Source: Tetragonia tetragonoides (lineage: Eukaryota; Streptophyta; Magnoliopsida; Caryophyllales; Aizoaceae). From it: a DNA stretch of 64,000 nt. The notes beneath the pieces were generated by a model. The model ran no database searches, had not been told where the DNA came from, and was given only the letters and a program-made list of their open reading frames with translations. The stretch's first letter is position 1. Every line of letters starts with the position of its first letter. Shown piece after piece: positions 1-10,929 of the stretch. Where the stretch lies: the NCBI GenBank assembly GCA_038025085.1, contig CM076144.1, forward strand, positions 19,537,501 to 19,601,500, written 5' to 3'. A program made the position numbers and the translations under genes.

Positions 1-180
1 AGTCTGTGATGATGATTTTCGTCCACTTTGTGGGACAGCCTCTGAGACTAATGCACACTTGTTCTTCTCAGCTAGAGAATGAGATTTTTGCCAGATAATT
101 AGAGAAATTAATTGCTGGGCTGCAGTAGTTGTTCTGGACTGCAGTAGGTTGTTCGAGAGCGTTTTGTGTTTCCTATATGC
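1..180 (+). mobile_element. LINE fragment, zf-RVT-like end
   Basis: A short plus-strand reading contains LCGTASETNAHLFFS, which resembles the zinc-binding zf-RVT region downstream of plant LINE reverse transcriptases (pattern C-G-x-A-E-T-x-x-H-L-F-F). The fragment is degenerate, starts outside the window and fades by about base 180. It would lie in intron 3 of the GID4 gene, antisense to it. The call rests on one motif only. Confidence 0.4.
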
Positions 181-385
181 TAAATATTCCCCCTCCCAAA
201 TCAGCCACCAACTCCCAACTCCCCCAACCAAGGAAGAAACGCAACCCCTTTTGTACTGGATGAATTAAGGTGAAAAAGCTCTTCAACAACATTTATTATT
301 TTCATATACAGCAGTAAGCAATCTATATTTGTGAGACATACATAAGAAACGAAATGTTCAAAATTAAAGAAACGAAACAGCTTAC

Positions 386-3300
386 TGGTGTATCTGCCAT
401 TGGAACATTAAGAGCTTCCATAGTACCACACAAATAGCCATGCTCAAGGTCACAACCTTGTATTCGGACATTAACTCTCCAGGCCTCATCCTTTTGTACA
501 CTAGAAACATTTTGAGTTCCAGAAAAGGCCTGAAAATAGAACAATAACCAATCAGGCAGGAGCAAGCAATGAAAACTTGCAAGGAAGTTCAAATTTTCAG
601 ATCTCATATGTAAGTAATAAAGAACCTAGATTAGATATCATCATAAGTAATAATTAGACCTAAAGGCAGATGCACATAAACATCCTCATGGAGATCTCCA
701 TACAAGAATGCATTAGACACACCCATTTGATACATTTTCCAGTTCTTCATATTAGCCAGCTAAACGAGCTCAAACTGTAGACATCTTGGCAACTGGACCA
801 AAGGTTGCTCCATAGTCTATTCCAGGTCTTTGCTTATTTCATATGATCACCAACCTTGCCTTCAATCTTTCAACAGTCCCAACTGAGTTGTATTTGGTTT
901 TACATAACCGCTTACAATCTATAGCTTTCCTGCCAGGACGGAGGTCTTCAATAGTCCAAGTATCATTGGTTTCCAGCCAATGTATTAAAAAGCGCGCCTA
1001 GGCGCACGAGGCGTGAGGCGCAGCAGCCCATCGCTTTTTCAGGGTGAGGCGAGGCGAGGCGATTTCACTGAGGCGCACTTGAGGCGCACCGAGGCGCACT
1101 TGAGGTGCACCTGAGGCGCATCTTAGATAGATTTTGATGAAAAAAACGTTTATTTTATAGCATTTTTTCTGTCATACACTAGTGCGCCTCACCTCACTGA
1201 GGCGCGCGCCTTCGCCTTGCGCCTTGTGCCTAGGCTCTATGGACCTCTATCGCCTCATTGCGCCTCGCGCCTTTTAATACATTGTTTCCAGGGCTGCCAA
1301 CTCAAGATTCATGGCATACCCAAGCTCGATCTTTGACTGCCTCTTGAAAGGATTGAAGTTCTTTTGTGGTGATTAGATGAGAGAGGAAAGAAGAAAAGGA
1401 GGGATGTACCTGTGCTTGAGCAATGTGACAAGGGGATGGGATAGCATTATCAAAACTGTTCACAACATTCAGAGTAGCAGCATGAGCACTACCAGAACCA
1501 TATTATGGATATCCAAGAAGAAGGATTGACTGTCCTAGAGGATTTTCTAAGAGGACCAGAAGAAGAAAGAGAAGGACTCTGAGGAACTGACTATATAGTG
1601 GTGACAGATTGGTTAGGTACAGTACGAGCACACTCATCACGGGAAATAACAAATTGGTGAGGGGATAGGCTGAATAAATGGTGAGTGATCCATTAAATGG
1701 TATGGGCAGATGTTTTCACAAAAATTCACATCTCTAGAGACAAAGACTTTTTTTGTGGTGAGGTCAAGGCGCTTATACCCTTTTTGGGTTTGAGGATACC
1801 CGATAAAAATACAAGGCACACCTCTTGGCTGAATTTATCAGTGGTTCTCAAAGGGTTTAAAGCTAAGGCAAGGTAGCCAAAACATCTTAAATGGTCAGTG
1901 AAATAGCATTTGAAAGGGTGTTTTATTAGGTAGTATGGAAGTGGGCAGTCTGTTTATAATATGTGAGCTGCAGCCAGTACAGAACCTCCTAAAAGAATGG
2001 GAAAACTAGCTTGGAACCTCAGAGCCGCTATCTCAAGGAAGTGTCTATGTTTTCTTTCAACACGCCCAGCTTGTTGAAGCCTGCCATTGCAAGAGGTCTG
2101 ATAAACTATCCCTTTCTTACTGAAATAGTCCTTACAAGGATCACTGTAGAATTCTAAGGCATTAGGCGCATTACTGAAGTGATTTGGGACAAACGCACTG
2201 AAAGTTTCAAGGTTTCAAATTTCTCCTTCAGTAAATAATCCCAAGTAGCTTTAGAGAAATCATCCAAAATTGCCAAAAGAATCTGTAATGACCCGTAGTT
2301 TCTACCCTTTAAGGTCCACATATGTCCATGTGTATCATATTAGACATACAATAAGCCACAGATATGCTCAAAGGAATGGGATGTTTAGTGACTTTCGCCA
2401 TAGAACAAGTTATGCAAACATGAGTATTGCATTTAACAGAATCTGAAAGACAGAAAATGCGTTTAAGCTTAGCTTGCTTACAGGACCATGCCCCAGTCTA
2501 TTGTACCAAAGATTGAACATATAATCTTTGACTAAACTGTTATTAGCTGCTTACAGAACTGGCACCACAAGCAGATGCATGAGCTTTTATTGACTTAGAA
2601 CCTGTATCAGCAATGATCACAGGATGAGACAAGTCTGGAATCAATCTGACCTAGAGGCATATTGAGAAGGTATTATAGTCCACTGTGAGCTCAACCAACT
2701 CCTTTAATTCTCTAACTTGCACAGTCTTGGATAACGCAAATATGAGGAAAAAATAGCACAGTGCAATTATTATCTTTCACAGGTTTGTGAATAGACAGGA
2801 GATTATGCTTGAAAGAAGGAACTTAAAGACCAACTTAAGTGCAAGATCATATTGCAAATGCACCAATCCATGATATGAAATAGTAGTTGGGGCTCCAGTG
2901 GGAAGGTTTATGCAAAAAAGGTTTAAGTTCAAAAAGAAGGTCATAAGAAGCAGTCACATAATATGAAGCACCTAAGTGCAAGTGTGCAACATCCATTCAT
3001 CTATCCTAGTTACTGTTTGACATATTTGCTTGAGCGAGGAAGCCAGCTCAGGAATTGTCAAACTGCTGCGCAGTAAAAGTGACAGAACCAGAACCATGCC
3101 CTTCAGAAGTTGTATGGTCTTGAGCTGCTGTATTGGCAGGAGGACCAGGTGTGTTCTTGTTCCATATCTGGCTTTCAAACCCCTCTTTACCCCTTGGCTT
3201 CTGTGGGAATTTCATTTTTTTAGATAAAGAGAAAGATATTATTATTACAGAAGTAGTATCAAAGAATACAATAACTTAGGACAAGATGTCCTCCAAGGAT

Positions 3301-4461
3301 AAACTAATTACAAATTAGCCCAGCTATGCTGGACTCTAGTAATAGAATAACCTCTAAATGTCCCTAAAGCCCTAGCCCATTAAGAAGCTAGATAAGGGAC
3401 TATCAGTTCGTCCAATGATGTTTGCAGACTACAATGGCTTGCGTAGTGCAAGGGAATAAATTAGCAAGAATGTTAAGGGTCCGTTCTCTTTCAACTGAAC
3501 TGAACTGATTTGAAGAAAATGGAATTTGTTTGACCTGAATAAAGTTGAATTTTTTAGGTCTGGCCTTTAGCTCTTTATAGCTCATCGAAACATCTTCCAT
3601 ATTGGGGTCGTTTGAAAATATGTGTTCAAATCTTTCCAATGATACATATATTATTGTGAAGTTATATTGAAACAAAAAATTTAAGTGATAAAGTTCTTAC
3701 CTGAACTAGACTGAATTGAACTGAACTAAACTGAATTGAATTGAATTGGGTGAACTATGCTGAACTAAAAATAAGCCAGAAGAATGGAGCCTAAATCAAA
3801 TTACACTCGGGTGCTCCCAAAGAATCATGCTAAACAATTGCATGCAGTAATAAGATACATATTAAATCAGAGCAAAAAACAAGAGCATGATAGCATATAG
3901 GGTTAGATCAAATTGGGTACTTGAGAATCCATTTCTATAATTCTATGTTCCATTCTTACATGTACTTCAGTACTTCATCACCATCACTGTGAATATATTA
4001 CCTCAAACCAAACACACCATGAGGGAAAAAACTGCCCAAGTGGGCAAAACCCAGAATTTATTACTACCCGATTACAATATCAATAAGACTAAGTCCAAAA
4101 TTTTATCAAATGAAACCCCAAAAAAAAAAAAAAAAAAAAAACACAATTTGAGACAGGGAACAACCAAAGCAAGCTAAAACAAATACCTGGCCAACGCTCA
4201 GCAAGGTACAAGGCTGAGGTGAACTCTGCCCAGAACAAGAACCTTCAGAAAACAAACCCAAAAATTAAACCATATTTAAACATAAAATCCTAAAAGTTAA
4301 GATATTTATAGAGCAAAAAAAACAAATGTGACTGAAAAAATGGAGTGAGAATTGTAATTGCAGAGGATTGGAGGTTAAAAATGATGTGGGTACCAATCGT
4401 GTAAATGTGATATACCTGGAATGTGTGAGGGGACAGAACTCTCTGAAACTCTAACCGGCAT
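386..4461 (-). CDS. GID4: GID4/Vid24-like E3 ligase substrate receptor, exons 1-3 (partial)
   Basis: This is the 5' part of a gene for a GID/CTLH-complex substrate-recognition subunit, a family that binds N-terminal degrons for ubiquitination. Three exons join in frame: 4461-4416 (ATG, 15 codons plus 1 nt; starts MPVRVSESSVPSHIP; donor GTATAT), 4242-4187 (contains SSPQPCTLLSVGQ; acceptor AAG, donor GTATTT) and 529-386 (48 codons; contains AFSGTQNV, WRVNVRIQGCDLEHGYLCG and TMEALNVPMADTP; acceptor TTTTCAG, donor GTAAGC). The phases fit: exon 1 leaves one base, exon 2 begins with two and ends in phase 0. From memory of plant GID4 proteins the next residues should be VTFWEGEI, which are not in the window, so the gene continues beyond base 1. 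Intron 2 is 3657 bp and full of TE sequence. No lesion is seen in the three exons. The AAG acceptor of exon 2 is the weakest boundary. Confidence 0.85.
650..3215 (-). mobile_element. Decayed Ty1/copia element in GID4 intron 2
   Basis: Read on the minus strand, the order is that of Copia: a protease-like segment with GASYYVTAS near 2960, integrase with QTSCNGRLQQAGRVERKHRH near 2050-2110 (compare the family PQQNGRVERKHRH), the integrase C-terminal FIGYPQTQKGYKRLDL near 1640-1820, the linker ELQSFQEAVKDRAW near 1330-1380, and early reverse transcriptase (NAFLYGDLHEDVY-like) near 660-740. Frameshifts and stops are frequent, the 3' half of RT and RNase H is missing, and I find no LTRs. It lies in the same orientation as GID4 and is interrupted by the MITE at 977-1283. 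Confidence 0.75.
977..1283. mobile_element. GC-rich hAT-like MITE with 8-bp duplication
   Basis: Flanked by an 8-bp direct repeat GTTTCCAG at 969-976 and 1284-1291. Its ends form an inverted repeat: AATGTATTAAAA near the left end (979) and TTTTAATACATT at the right end. Inside are many copies of GAGGCGCAC/GTGCGCCTC-like subterminal motifs around an AT-rich centre, so the element can fold almost end to end. An 8-bp target duplication fits the hAT superfamily. No ORF. It interrupts the Copia relic and is therefore younger. Confidence 0.6.
3477..3791. mobile_element. Tourist-like MITE, copy 1
   Basis: Flanked by TAA at 3474-3476 and 3792-3794. The ends are imperfect inverted repeats (GGGTCCGTTCTC left; the reverse complement of the right end is GGCTCCATTCT). 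Subterminal regions are rich in CTGAACTGAA-type repeats. The centre resembles the reverse complement of the MITE at 34823-35119 (for example TCTTTCCAATGA). The TAA duplication and size fit PIF/Harbinger-derived Tourist MITEs. It lies in GID4 intron 2. Confidence 0.6.
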
Positions 4462-4581
4462 TTTTTTCGATTCGGATGAATGAAACGCACAAATGGGCGT
4501 GATTTTTTTCGTTGTCTGTGAAATAACTAAATTGCTTTATAATTGTGGTAATTAGCTAATTACCCCTTCCATTTCATAATA
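4462..4581 (-). promoter_or_regulatory. GID4 5' UTR and proximal promoter (compressed by TE)
   Basis: Only 120 bp separate the GID4 start codon from a Stowaway MITE that itself carries a 3.85-kb LINE. The stretch is AT-rich and should hold the 5' UTR. I see no clear TATA box in it. Promoter elements may therefore lie inside or beyond the MITE/LINE. This is inferred from position only. Confidence 0.35.
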
Positions 4582-4763
4582 CTCCCTCCCTTCTAAATCA
4601 AGTTTGTCATTTGACTCTTAAGATCCAACTTCATTATTTTGAGATTAATTTGTGAAAAAAGAAAATAAAAATTCAGAATGCGAAAATACTTTTCTTAGAT
4701 TTATTTTAAGTAATATTTCCAAAATATCAACTTGTTATAATTATTATATCTATATAATTAGAT

Positions 4764-7700
4764 ATGGATATAACAAAATAGTAGTAAAGAGCCTTGGTTC
4801 TTTTTTGCAATCTATGCTAGCCCGGACAGTACAAAGAGTCAAGAATTATGGGAAAAGCTCTCGGGTGGCGGCTTCTACGAACAAGCCTTGGCTCTTAGCA
4901 GGGGACTTCAATGAAACCATGACACGGGAAGAGAGACATGGTGGGGATCATAACATGCAGAAGAGGCGTGACCTATTCAGAAATTGGGTCGAGAATACTT
5001 CTCTGGTCGACTTGGGATATTCAAGCCCTAGATTCACCTGGACAATGGGACGTCACTCTGAAACTTGTCAAGGTGCTCGCCTTGACAGGGCGTTATGTAA
5101 TTCTCTCTAGCGCGTAAGGTTTGATGAAGGTGTTGTTAGGCATCTCCCAGCCATAAACACTGATCATTCACCTTTGCTAATTCACTTGAATGGGTTCATA
5201 GCTCCACCTAGATGTCAGAAACCCTTTAGATTTCTCTCAGAATGGCTTACGCATGAAAATTTTGGGGAATTTGTGAAACATAAGTGGAGAAATGACACAC
5301 CTATTATCCCGTTCCTAAGTAAATTTGCTGATGATCTCCAACAATGGAATCGCATTTTCTTTGAAAATATTTTCACAAGAAAAAGACAGTTGTGGGCTCG
5401 ACTTGAGGGAGTTCAAAAACGACTGGTTGCAAATGGAGAACGACACCTTATCAAACTTGAGGAGAAATTGAAGGGTGAATCAAATGAAGTTCTTAACCAT
5501 GAAGAAGAAGTTTGGTTTCAAAAGTCGTGAATGGATTCCTTGAGTGATGGAGATAGAAATACTACATATTTCCACACGTCGACCATCATCAGGCGTAAAT
5601 TTAACCGTAATAAGATGCTGAAAAATAATGCGTTTGAATGAGAAACTAATTTTGAAAATATTAAAGGGATGATGGTCGAATTTTTCAAGGATCTATATAC
5701 TGATCAAGTGACTTTGGCCAACAGTGGTTCACTCCCTACATATTACTTCCCTTTAATACCAGTTAGTGATTTTGATCGTCTTACGAGATCCTTTACTAGC
5801 AGTGATATTAAGGCGGTGGTATTTTCAATGGGTTCATACAAGGTTCCAGGTCCTGATGGATTTCAAGCTCTCTTCTTTTAACGCCATTAGGAAATCATCA
5901 AGGAAAGTTTTTGTGATGTTGTTCTTAAATCCTTCGAGGGCATGCCATTCCTTAGGCTCTCAAGACACCTTTCTAGTACCTATCCCAAAAGTTGATTGTC
6001 CCCAGCTAATGTCCCAATTCAGGTCAATTAACCTTTGTAATGTCTTGTATAAGACAGTTACAAAAGCTATTGTCAATAGGCTTAAACCAATCATGCCTTA
6101 TATGATCTCACCTACCAAGGTGCCTTTGTTCCCGGATGAAAAACTACTGATAATATCACTATTGTTCAAGAAGCCCTCCATACTATGATACGCAAGGAAG
6201 GCAAAGTTGGTTATATGGATTATGGCTATTAAGATTGATCTTGCCAAGGCCTATGACCAACTCCAATGGGATTTTATTCTGGGAAACCCTGACTGAAATG
6301 AGACTCCCTATTCATCTATGTGAAGTTATAATGCTCTGTGTATCTTCACCATCCATGAGAGTTTTGTGGAATGAAGAACCAACTGAATCCTTTGTGCCTT
6401 CTCGAGGGATTCGCCAAGGTGATCCGCTTTCTCCTTATCTTTTTGTCATGTGTATGGAGCGTCTCAATCATATCGTTGAACAAGTTGTCAATGGTGATCT
6501 ATGGAAACCCATCTATTGTAGTCTTGGTCGCCAAAAAATTACAAATCTTTTTTTTCCGGATAATATTGTACTTTTTACTGAGGCTAATCCACACCAAGCA
6601 GCTATGATTAAAAAATGTCTTGACATTTTTTGTGAAGCTTCTGGAGAGTTAGTTTCTTACCCAAAGTCACGGGTCTTCTTCTCGGGTAATGTTAGTGAGG
6701 AAATGGCACAAGCAACCCGTGATGCTTTGGGGATTGAATCAACAGAGGACTTGGGATTTTACCTTGGTATGCCTACAATACATAGTAGAGTTGCAAGGGT
6801 AACAATTCAACATGTTATCGATAAGGTGGATAAGAGACTCAGTGGGTGGAAAGCAAAGTGCATCTCGCTTGCAGGATGCACTACTCTCACTAAATCAGTT
6901 CTTTCATCTTTGGCCTACTATTCAATGCAAACAGCTAAAATCCGAAGAACAGATTGGGACACTATTGATAGAAAGTCACGCAAATTCTTGTGGGGAGGTT
7001 CAATTCCAACAAGGAAATAAAAATGCACCTTGTTGCCTTGGGAACCCTTCAAAAAGATAAGGAGGAGGGGGGGTCTGGGTATACGATCGATGAGGCAGGA
7101 AAAAGCATAATTCCTTACGAAGCTGGGCTGGCGAGTTATAGCAGAACCTGGTTCTTTATTTTCCCAAGTGCTACGCACAAAATATTGCAAGGGTAGGTGT
7201 GATCTGGACATGTTTGAAGCGAGGCCAAACTCCTCCAATGCTTGGTAGGGCATTGTTGAAAAAGCAATTTTTGTTTCCCAGGGAGTAAGGATGGCAGTGG
7301 AAAATGGCAAGCAAACCTTTTTTTGGGATCATCGTTGGGCTCATGACATACCATTATCTCTACTAGCTACAGGCTCTATGCCTATGGAAGATCAAGATAA
7401 GACTGTAGAAGAATACTGGGATATGAATGGAGATTAAATTTGGGGAAGTTTTTGTTGATTACCTTCCTGCAAACGCGCTCAAGGCCATTGTTTCACACAG
7501 GCTTATCCCAGAGGAAACTGCAGATGATGCTCTATATTGGAGTGGAAGTCAAGGAGGGGAATTTTCCATAAAATCCGCCCTTAAATTGATCCGCAAAGAA
7601 GATGAAAATCCCCAAATAAGATGTGGTGTCACAACGCATTCGAATGTTTTTGTGGCTCTTATTTCATGATCGACTTCTAATAAATGCTCAAAGTGTGGTG

Positions 7701-8615
7701 CACCATCTCTCAATTGACCCGCGTTGTCCCAGGTCTGGTGTTGACTAAGAAACAATGGACCACAACCTTAGGCGTTGTCAACTTTCTCGGGTAATCTGGA
7801 GCTATTTGGGAACGTGCAGCCTATCCTCTCGATTTTTGTCCATGCCTATCCAAGAATGGGTAGTCCATAATCTAAGCACGACTGATCCTAGTTATGATGC
7901 GGAGGATCCCATGAAATTTGCAATTACCTTATGGTGGCTCTGGAAATGGAGGAACTACAAGGTCTATGACAAGAAAGAGGATATCCCAATGAACCCAGCA
8001 GGATTCCTCTACACCTGTTTTGCAGAGATGAAGCGTGCTTTGTAAAAGCAAGAGGAGAGTGGAAGTGATCCAACCCACAAGCATTCAGAAACTATGATTA
8101 AAAGGATTGCTCCAAGTGAAGGTTGGTTAATCCTCAACATCGATTGATCTTCACGTGGCAACCCCGAGTTAGCTGGAAGGGGGTTCTGCTGCGTGACCAC
8201 CAGTCAGGGTCATATGATCCAGGCTTTTGCTGAAAACTATAGCAATTGTTCAGTTACACGTGCAGAAATCCTCGCACTGCTCAGAGGTCTAACCATGCCT
8301 AGGGAATGTGGTTCATATGATTGTACGAGATGAAATGGTGAATGGTCCTGCAACTTTTATGGTTAGAAAATGCAGGAAATTAATTCGAGAAGAAGATTGG
8401 GAAGTCAAGATTGAACACTGCTTCCGGGAAGCAAATAGAAGTGCAGATTGGCTAGCGAACCATGGGTGTGATCAAGGAGATCCTATTGTTTTCTTTGATG
8501 TTGCTCCCCCTCCCCTTAGAGAGTTTTTGTATGAGGACTTAGTAGGTGTGGCATGACTACGTATTGTTCCTAGTAGTTGATTTTGGGGCTTGCCCCTCTC
8601 TTGCACCAAAAAATA
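4764..8615 (+). mobile_element. 5'-truncated L1-type LINE with RNase H domain
   Basis: Bounded by an 18-bp direct repeat, TATATCTATATAATTAGA, at 4746-4763 and 8616-8633, as expected of target-primed reverse transcription. The element starts inside its endonuclease domain, so ORF1 and the 5' end are missing. The 3' end is CTTGCACCAAAAAATATA, with only a short A run. It lies inside the Stowaway MITE and points away from GID4. Confidence 0.88.
4801..8555 (+). pseudogene. LINE ORF2 remnant: endonuclease, RT, zf-RVT, RNase H
   Basis: Domains in order: APE-type endonuclease C-terminal half (WLLAGDFNET near 4885; the RLDR-like GARLDRAL near 5070), a linker region (5174-5530), RT start with KVPGPDGFQALFF (5840-5880), RT core with GIRQGDPLSPYLFV (6405-6450) and FPDNIVLF near 6555, a zf-RVT/C-terminal region (7430-8045), and an RNase H tail with CFREANRSADWLANHGCDQGD (8425-8485). 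The normal catalytic FADD has become FPDN, so both the A and the second D of the YADD-type box are changed. Several stops and frameshifts separate the blocks, so no active protein can be made. The RNase H tail places it with plant L1 elements that acquired RNase H. Confidence 0.85.
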
Positions 8616-8708
8616 TATATCTATATAATTAGAGTTATTGATGGTCAACGTGTTGTCTTGGATACTGCGCAAAGCCAAATGGAAAGTTCAATTACGGCGG
8701 AGGGAGTA

Positions 8709-9083
8709 CAACCTTTTTTCTTTTTAACTTTTATACACATATTGACAAAGATAAGCTACATATCATAAAACCGTTGACTAAATATCCCTAATTCCCGTCA
8801 AAAAAAAACAAAGAAGAAAAAAGCATACTACCCCCTAGCTTGATTTGCCCATTTTGACCTTGCTATTTGAAATTCTTATCCAACCAAGAAAAAAAAACTC
8901 TTATTTTGCTTGCTCTCCCCACTTTTGTCCCTCTAACTTCTCGAATTCCTTTCACATTCTTCTACTTGCAATTCTCCTAGAATTTGAAAGATGAACGAAA
9001 ATAGATTAACTACAAATAAAATTTTACTGAAAAACACTTTAAATAGGGTGTTGGACTCTCTAGCCACCCTCATTTGAAGGGTA
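8709..9083. other. AT-rich spacer
   Basis: Lies between the Stowaway and Harbinger elements. Pyrimidine- and A-rich, with no reading frame, repeat or RNA gene that I can support. Confidence 0.5.
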
Positions 9084-9803
9084 TCAGAGCATCTCTAATC
9101 CAATACCAAAATTTGCCATGTATTTTGTACACACACCATTTTCTCTCTTCTCTCTCCTCTCTCCTCTCTTGTGAAAAATTGGCACGCATGAGCTACCCCA
9201 ATGCACATGTCAAATTGGACATGCTAATTCCACTTTCTCTCTATTTTCATCAATGTTTGTACTTTCTAATTTGTGCCCAACCTATTTTTTCTCTCCTAAA
9301 TCAATTTTTATTATTTTGGACTAACATTATTGTGAAATGTTTAATTGTAATTAATATATAATACTAATATCTCGTATATAAACCAAGTTACTTACATATT
9401 TAATAAAAATTTGAAAAATATTATTTTCCTTGCGTTTTAAAAACTCTGATTTTAATAAAGCTATTTAAATTTTATTGTTTTTAAAACTTCAATGATCAAG
9501 CTAGGAATTAGTGTCAAAAAAACATACATACATTCACCTAAGTATTTTAATGGAAAATTAAAATAAAACAATATACGAAACTAATTTAAAAATTACATGT
9601 TTTTTTTCTTGTAAAAATTAAATAAGACCTACAAAATTAAAAGCATACTAAACCTACAAATTACATTTTGTTTTTTGGAACTAAATTAAAATGCAACACA
9701 CTAAAAACTAATGAGCCTCTTGAAATGTGTTCCACACATATTGAACTAGGTCACATTTTAGTTGTTCGTGCACTCCTCGATCCCCGAACAAACATAGATT
9801 GAG

Positions 9804-9995
9804 CTAGAAAACTTGTAAATTCCTCAAGAGCGGGTTCATTGTCGAGGATGTCATACCTATGCTATTGTCCCTTTGCTCATATGTGTTTTCAGGATCTGTG
9901 ATAATATGAAAAGATTCTCTTTCATCTTCTACGATCATATTGTGCATTACAATACAAGCAAGCTTTATCTCTTTCAGTATTTCTGGTTGCCACAT
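9804..9995 (-). pseudogene. Harbinger transposase, C-terminal part
   Basis: Encodes MWQPEILKEIKLACIVMHNMIVEDE, which matches the end of Harbinger DDE transposases (usual form: W-x-x-E-x-L-x-x-I-M-x-x-C-I-I-M-H-N-M-I-V-E-D-E-R). It begins at exactly the residue (MW) where the fragment at 30565 stops (GPTRM), so the two are halves of one gene separated by a 20.6-kb insertion. ATGTG (CACAT on the plus strand) is shared at the break. The remaining codons to 9804 are poorly conserved. Confidence 0.65.
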
Positions 9996-10264
9996 TAATA
10001 ATATGTGTTTTTGACGATTGTTTGTGATTGATTGATACTCCATTTTACCTTGTTTCACTAACGATTCACGGTTATCTTGCTCCATTTTTCAACTCTTGTT
10101 CCTCTTTACGCCTTTTGGTGTTTTGTGAGCTTTGACGAGATTTTAGGTATAAAATTGTTGAGCGACGAGGAGTATGCGCTCAAGAGCAAGAATAGAGTCG
10201 AAAAGTATCAGGAAAAAGTTTCAAAATGGTGTATACAACCACTAAAGAGTACCCATAAACATGT

Positions 10265-10920
10265 TGTTGGGTTCCTGGTTTTGATGATAACAAACAAAGT
10301 GTCCTTATTTATGTGTGAACTAACTATGATGGCAGGTACTTAAAGATGCAAGAAGGTACAATACTCAAAGCATAATTGCTCATGAAGATGCTTGGATCCT
10401 AACAAGACATGAAGACAGTGTAATGTAGTTAAGTGCATTTGTCACTAGTCTTTATGTACTATGCTTGACTAGTTAGCAAGAGTCTAAATTGATCATGACA
10501 AGGGAACAAGGTTGTAGGACTGAGTGCATGCGTCTATGAGTACAGGGGAGCATTCTTGTGAACCATGTTCTCTAGGACCAGCACTGCAGCTTGAAGGAAC
10601 CAAAGGGGAACAACGAGTTGGACCCTGTTTCTTCTAAGCTGTGTATCTGGACGAGTTTGCATAATAACGTATTTATTATTTCTACGAATATTTTGTGCAT
10701 TATCTTTTTAGATATTCACACAAATATTCTTCTGAAGAAATATATTTTATTTTGGAAAAATGAATATTGCAAAATCGTGTTTTAAACAGAAAAAGTATTT
10801 TATTTTGAAAAGATATTATCTTGGAAAAAGTATCTTACTTAATGGCCAATTTTATTGTTTAAGGTAAGTGAATTATCTTTTGGAACATTTCTAATTATCT
10901 TTTAGAGAGTATATTTCTAA
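10265..10920 (+). repeat. Sirevirus A 5' LTR, first ~655 bp
   Basis: Nearly identical to the start of the 3' LTR at 16612 (GTTCCTGGTTTTGATGATAA and onward). Similarity stops near 10915-10930, after AGAGAGTATATT, where integrase sequence begins with AACAGAATGCAGAAACAG. That phrase also occurs in copy B's integrase (near 25700, reverse strand), which pins the deletion junction. Confidence 0.88.
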
Positions 10921-10929
10921 TTATCTTTT

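Larger units (their letters stand above)
4582..8706. mobile_element. Stowaway MITE split by a LINE
   Basis: Left end TA plus CTCCCTCCCTTCTAAATC, right end ATTACGGCGGAGGGAG plus TA: the classic CTCCCTCC inverted repeats and TA duplication of Stowaway (Tc1/mariner). Without the LINE at 4764-8615 and one copy of its target duplication, the MITE is about 255 bp. It sits immediately upstream of GID4. Confidence 0.75.
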
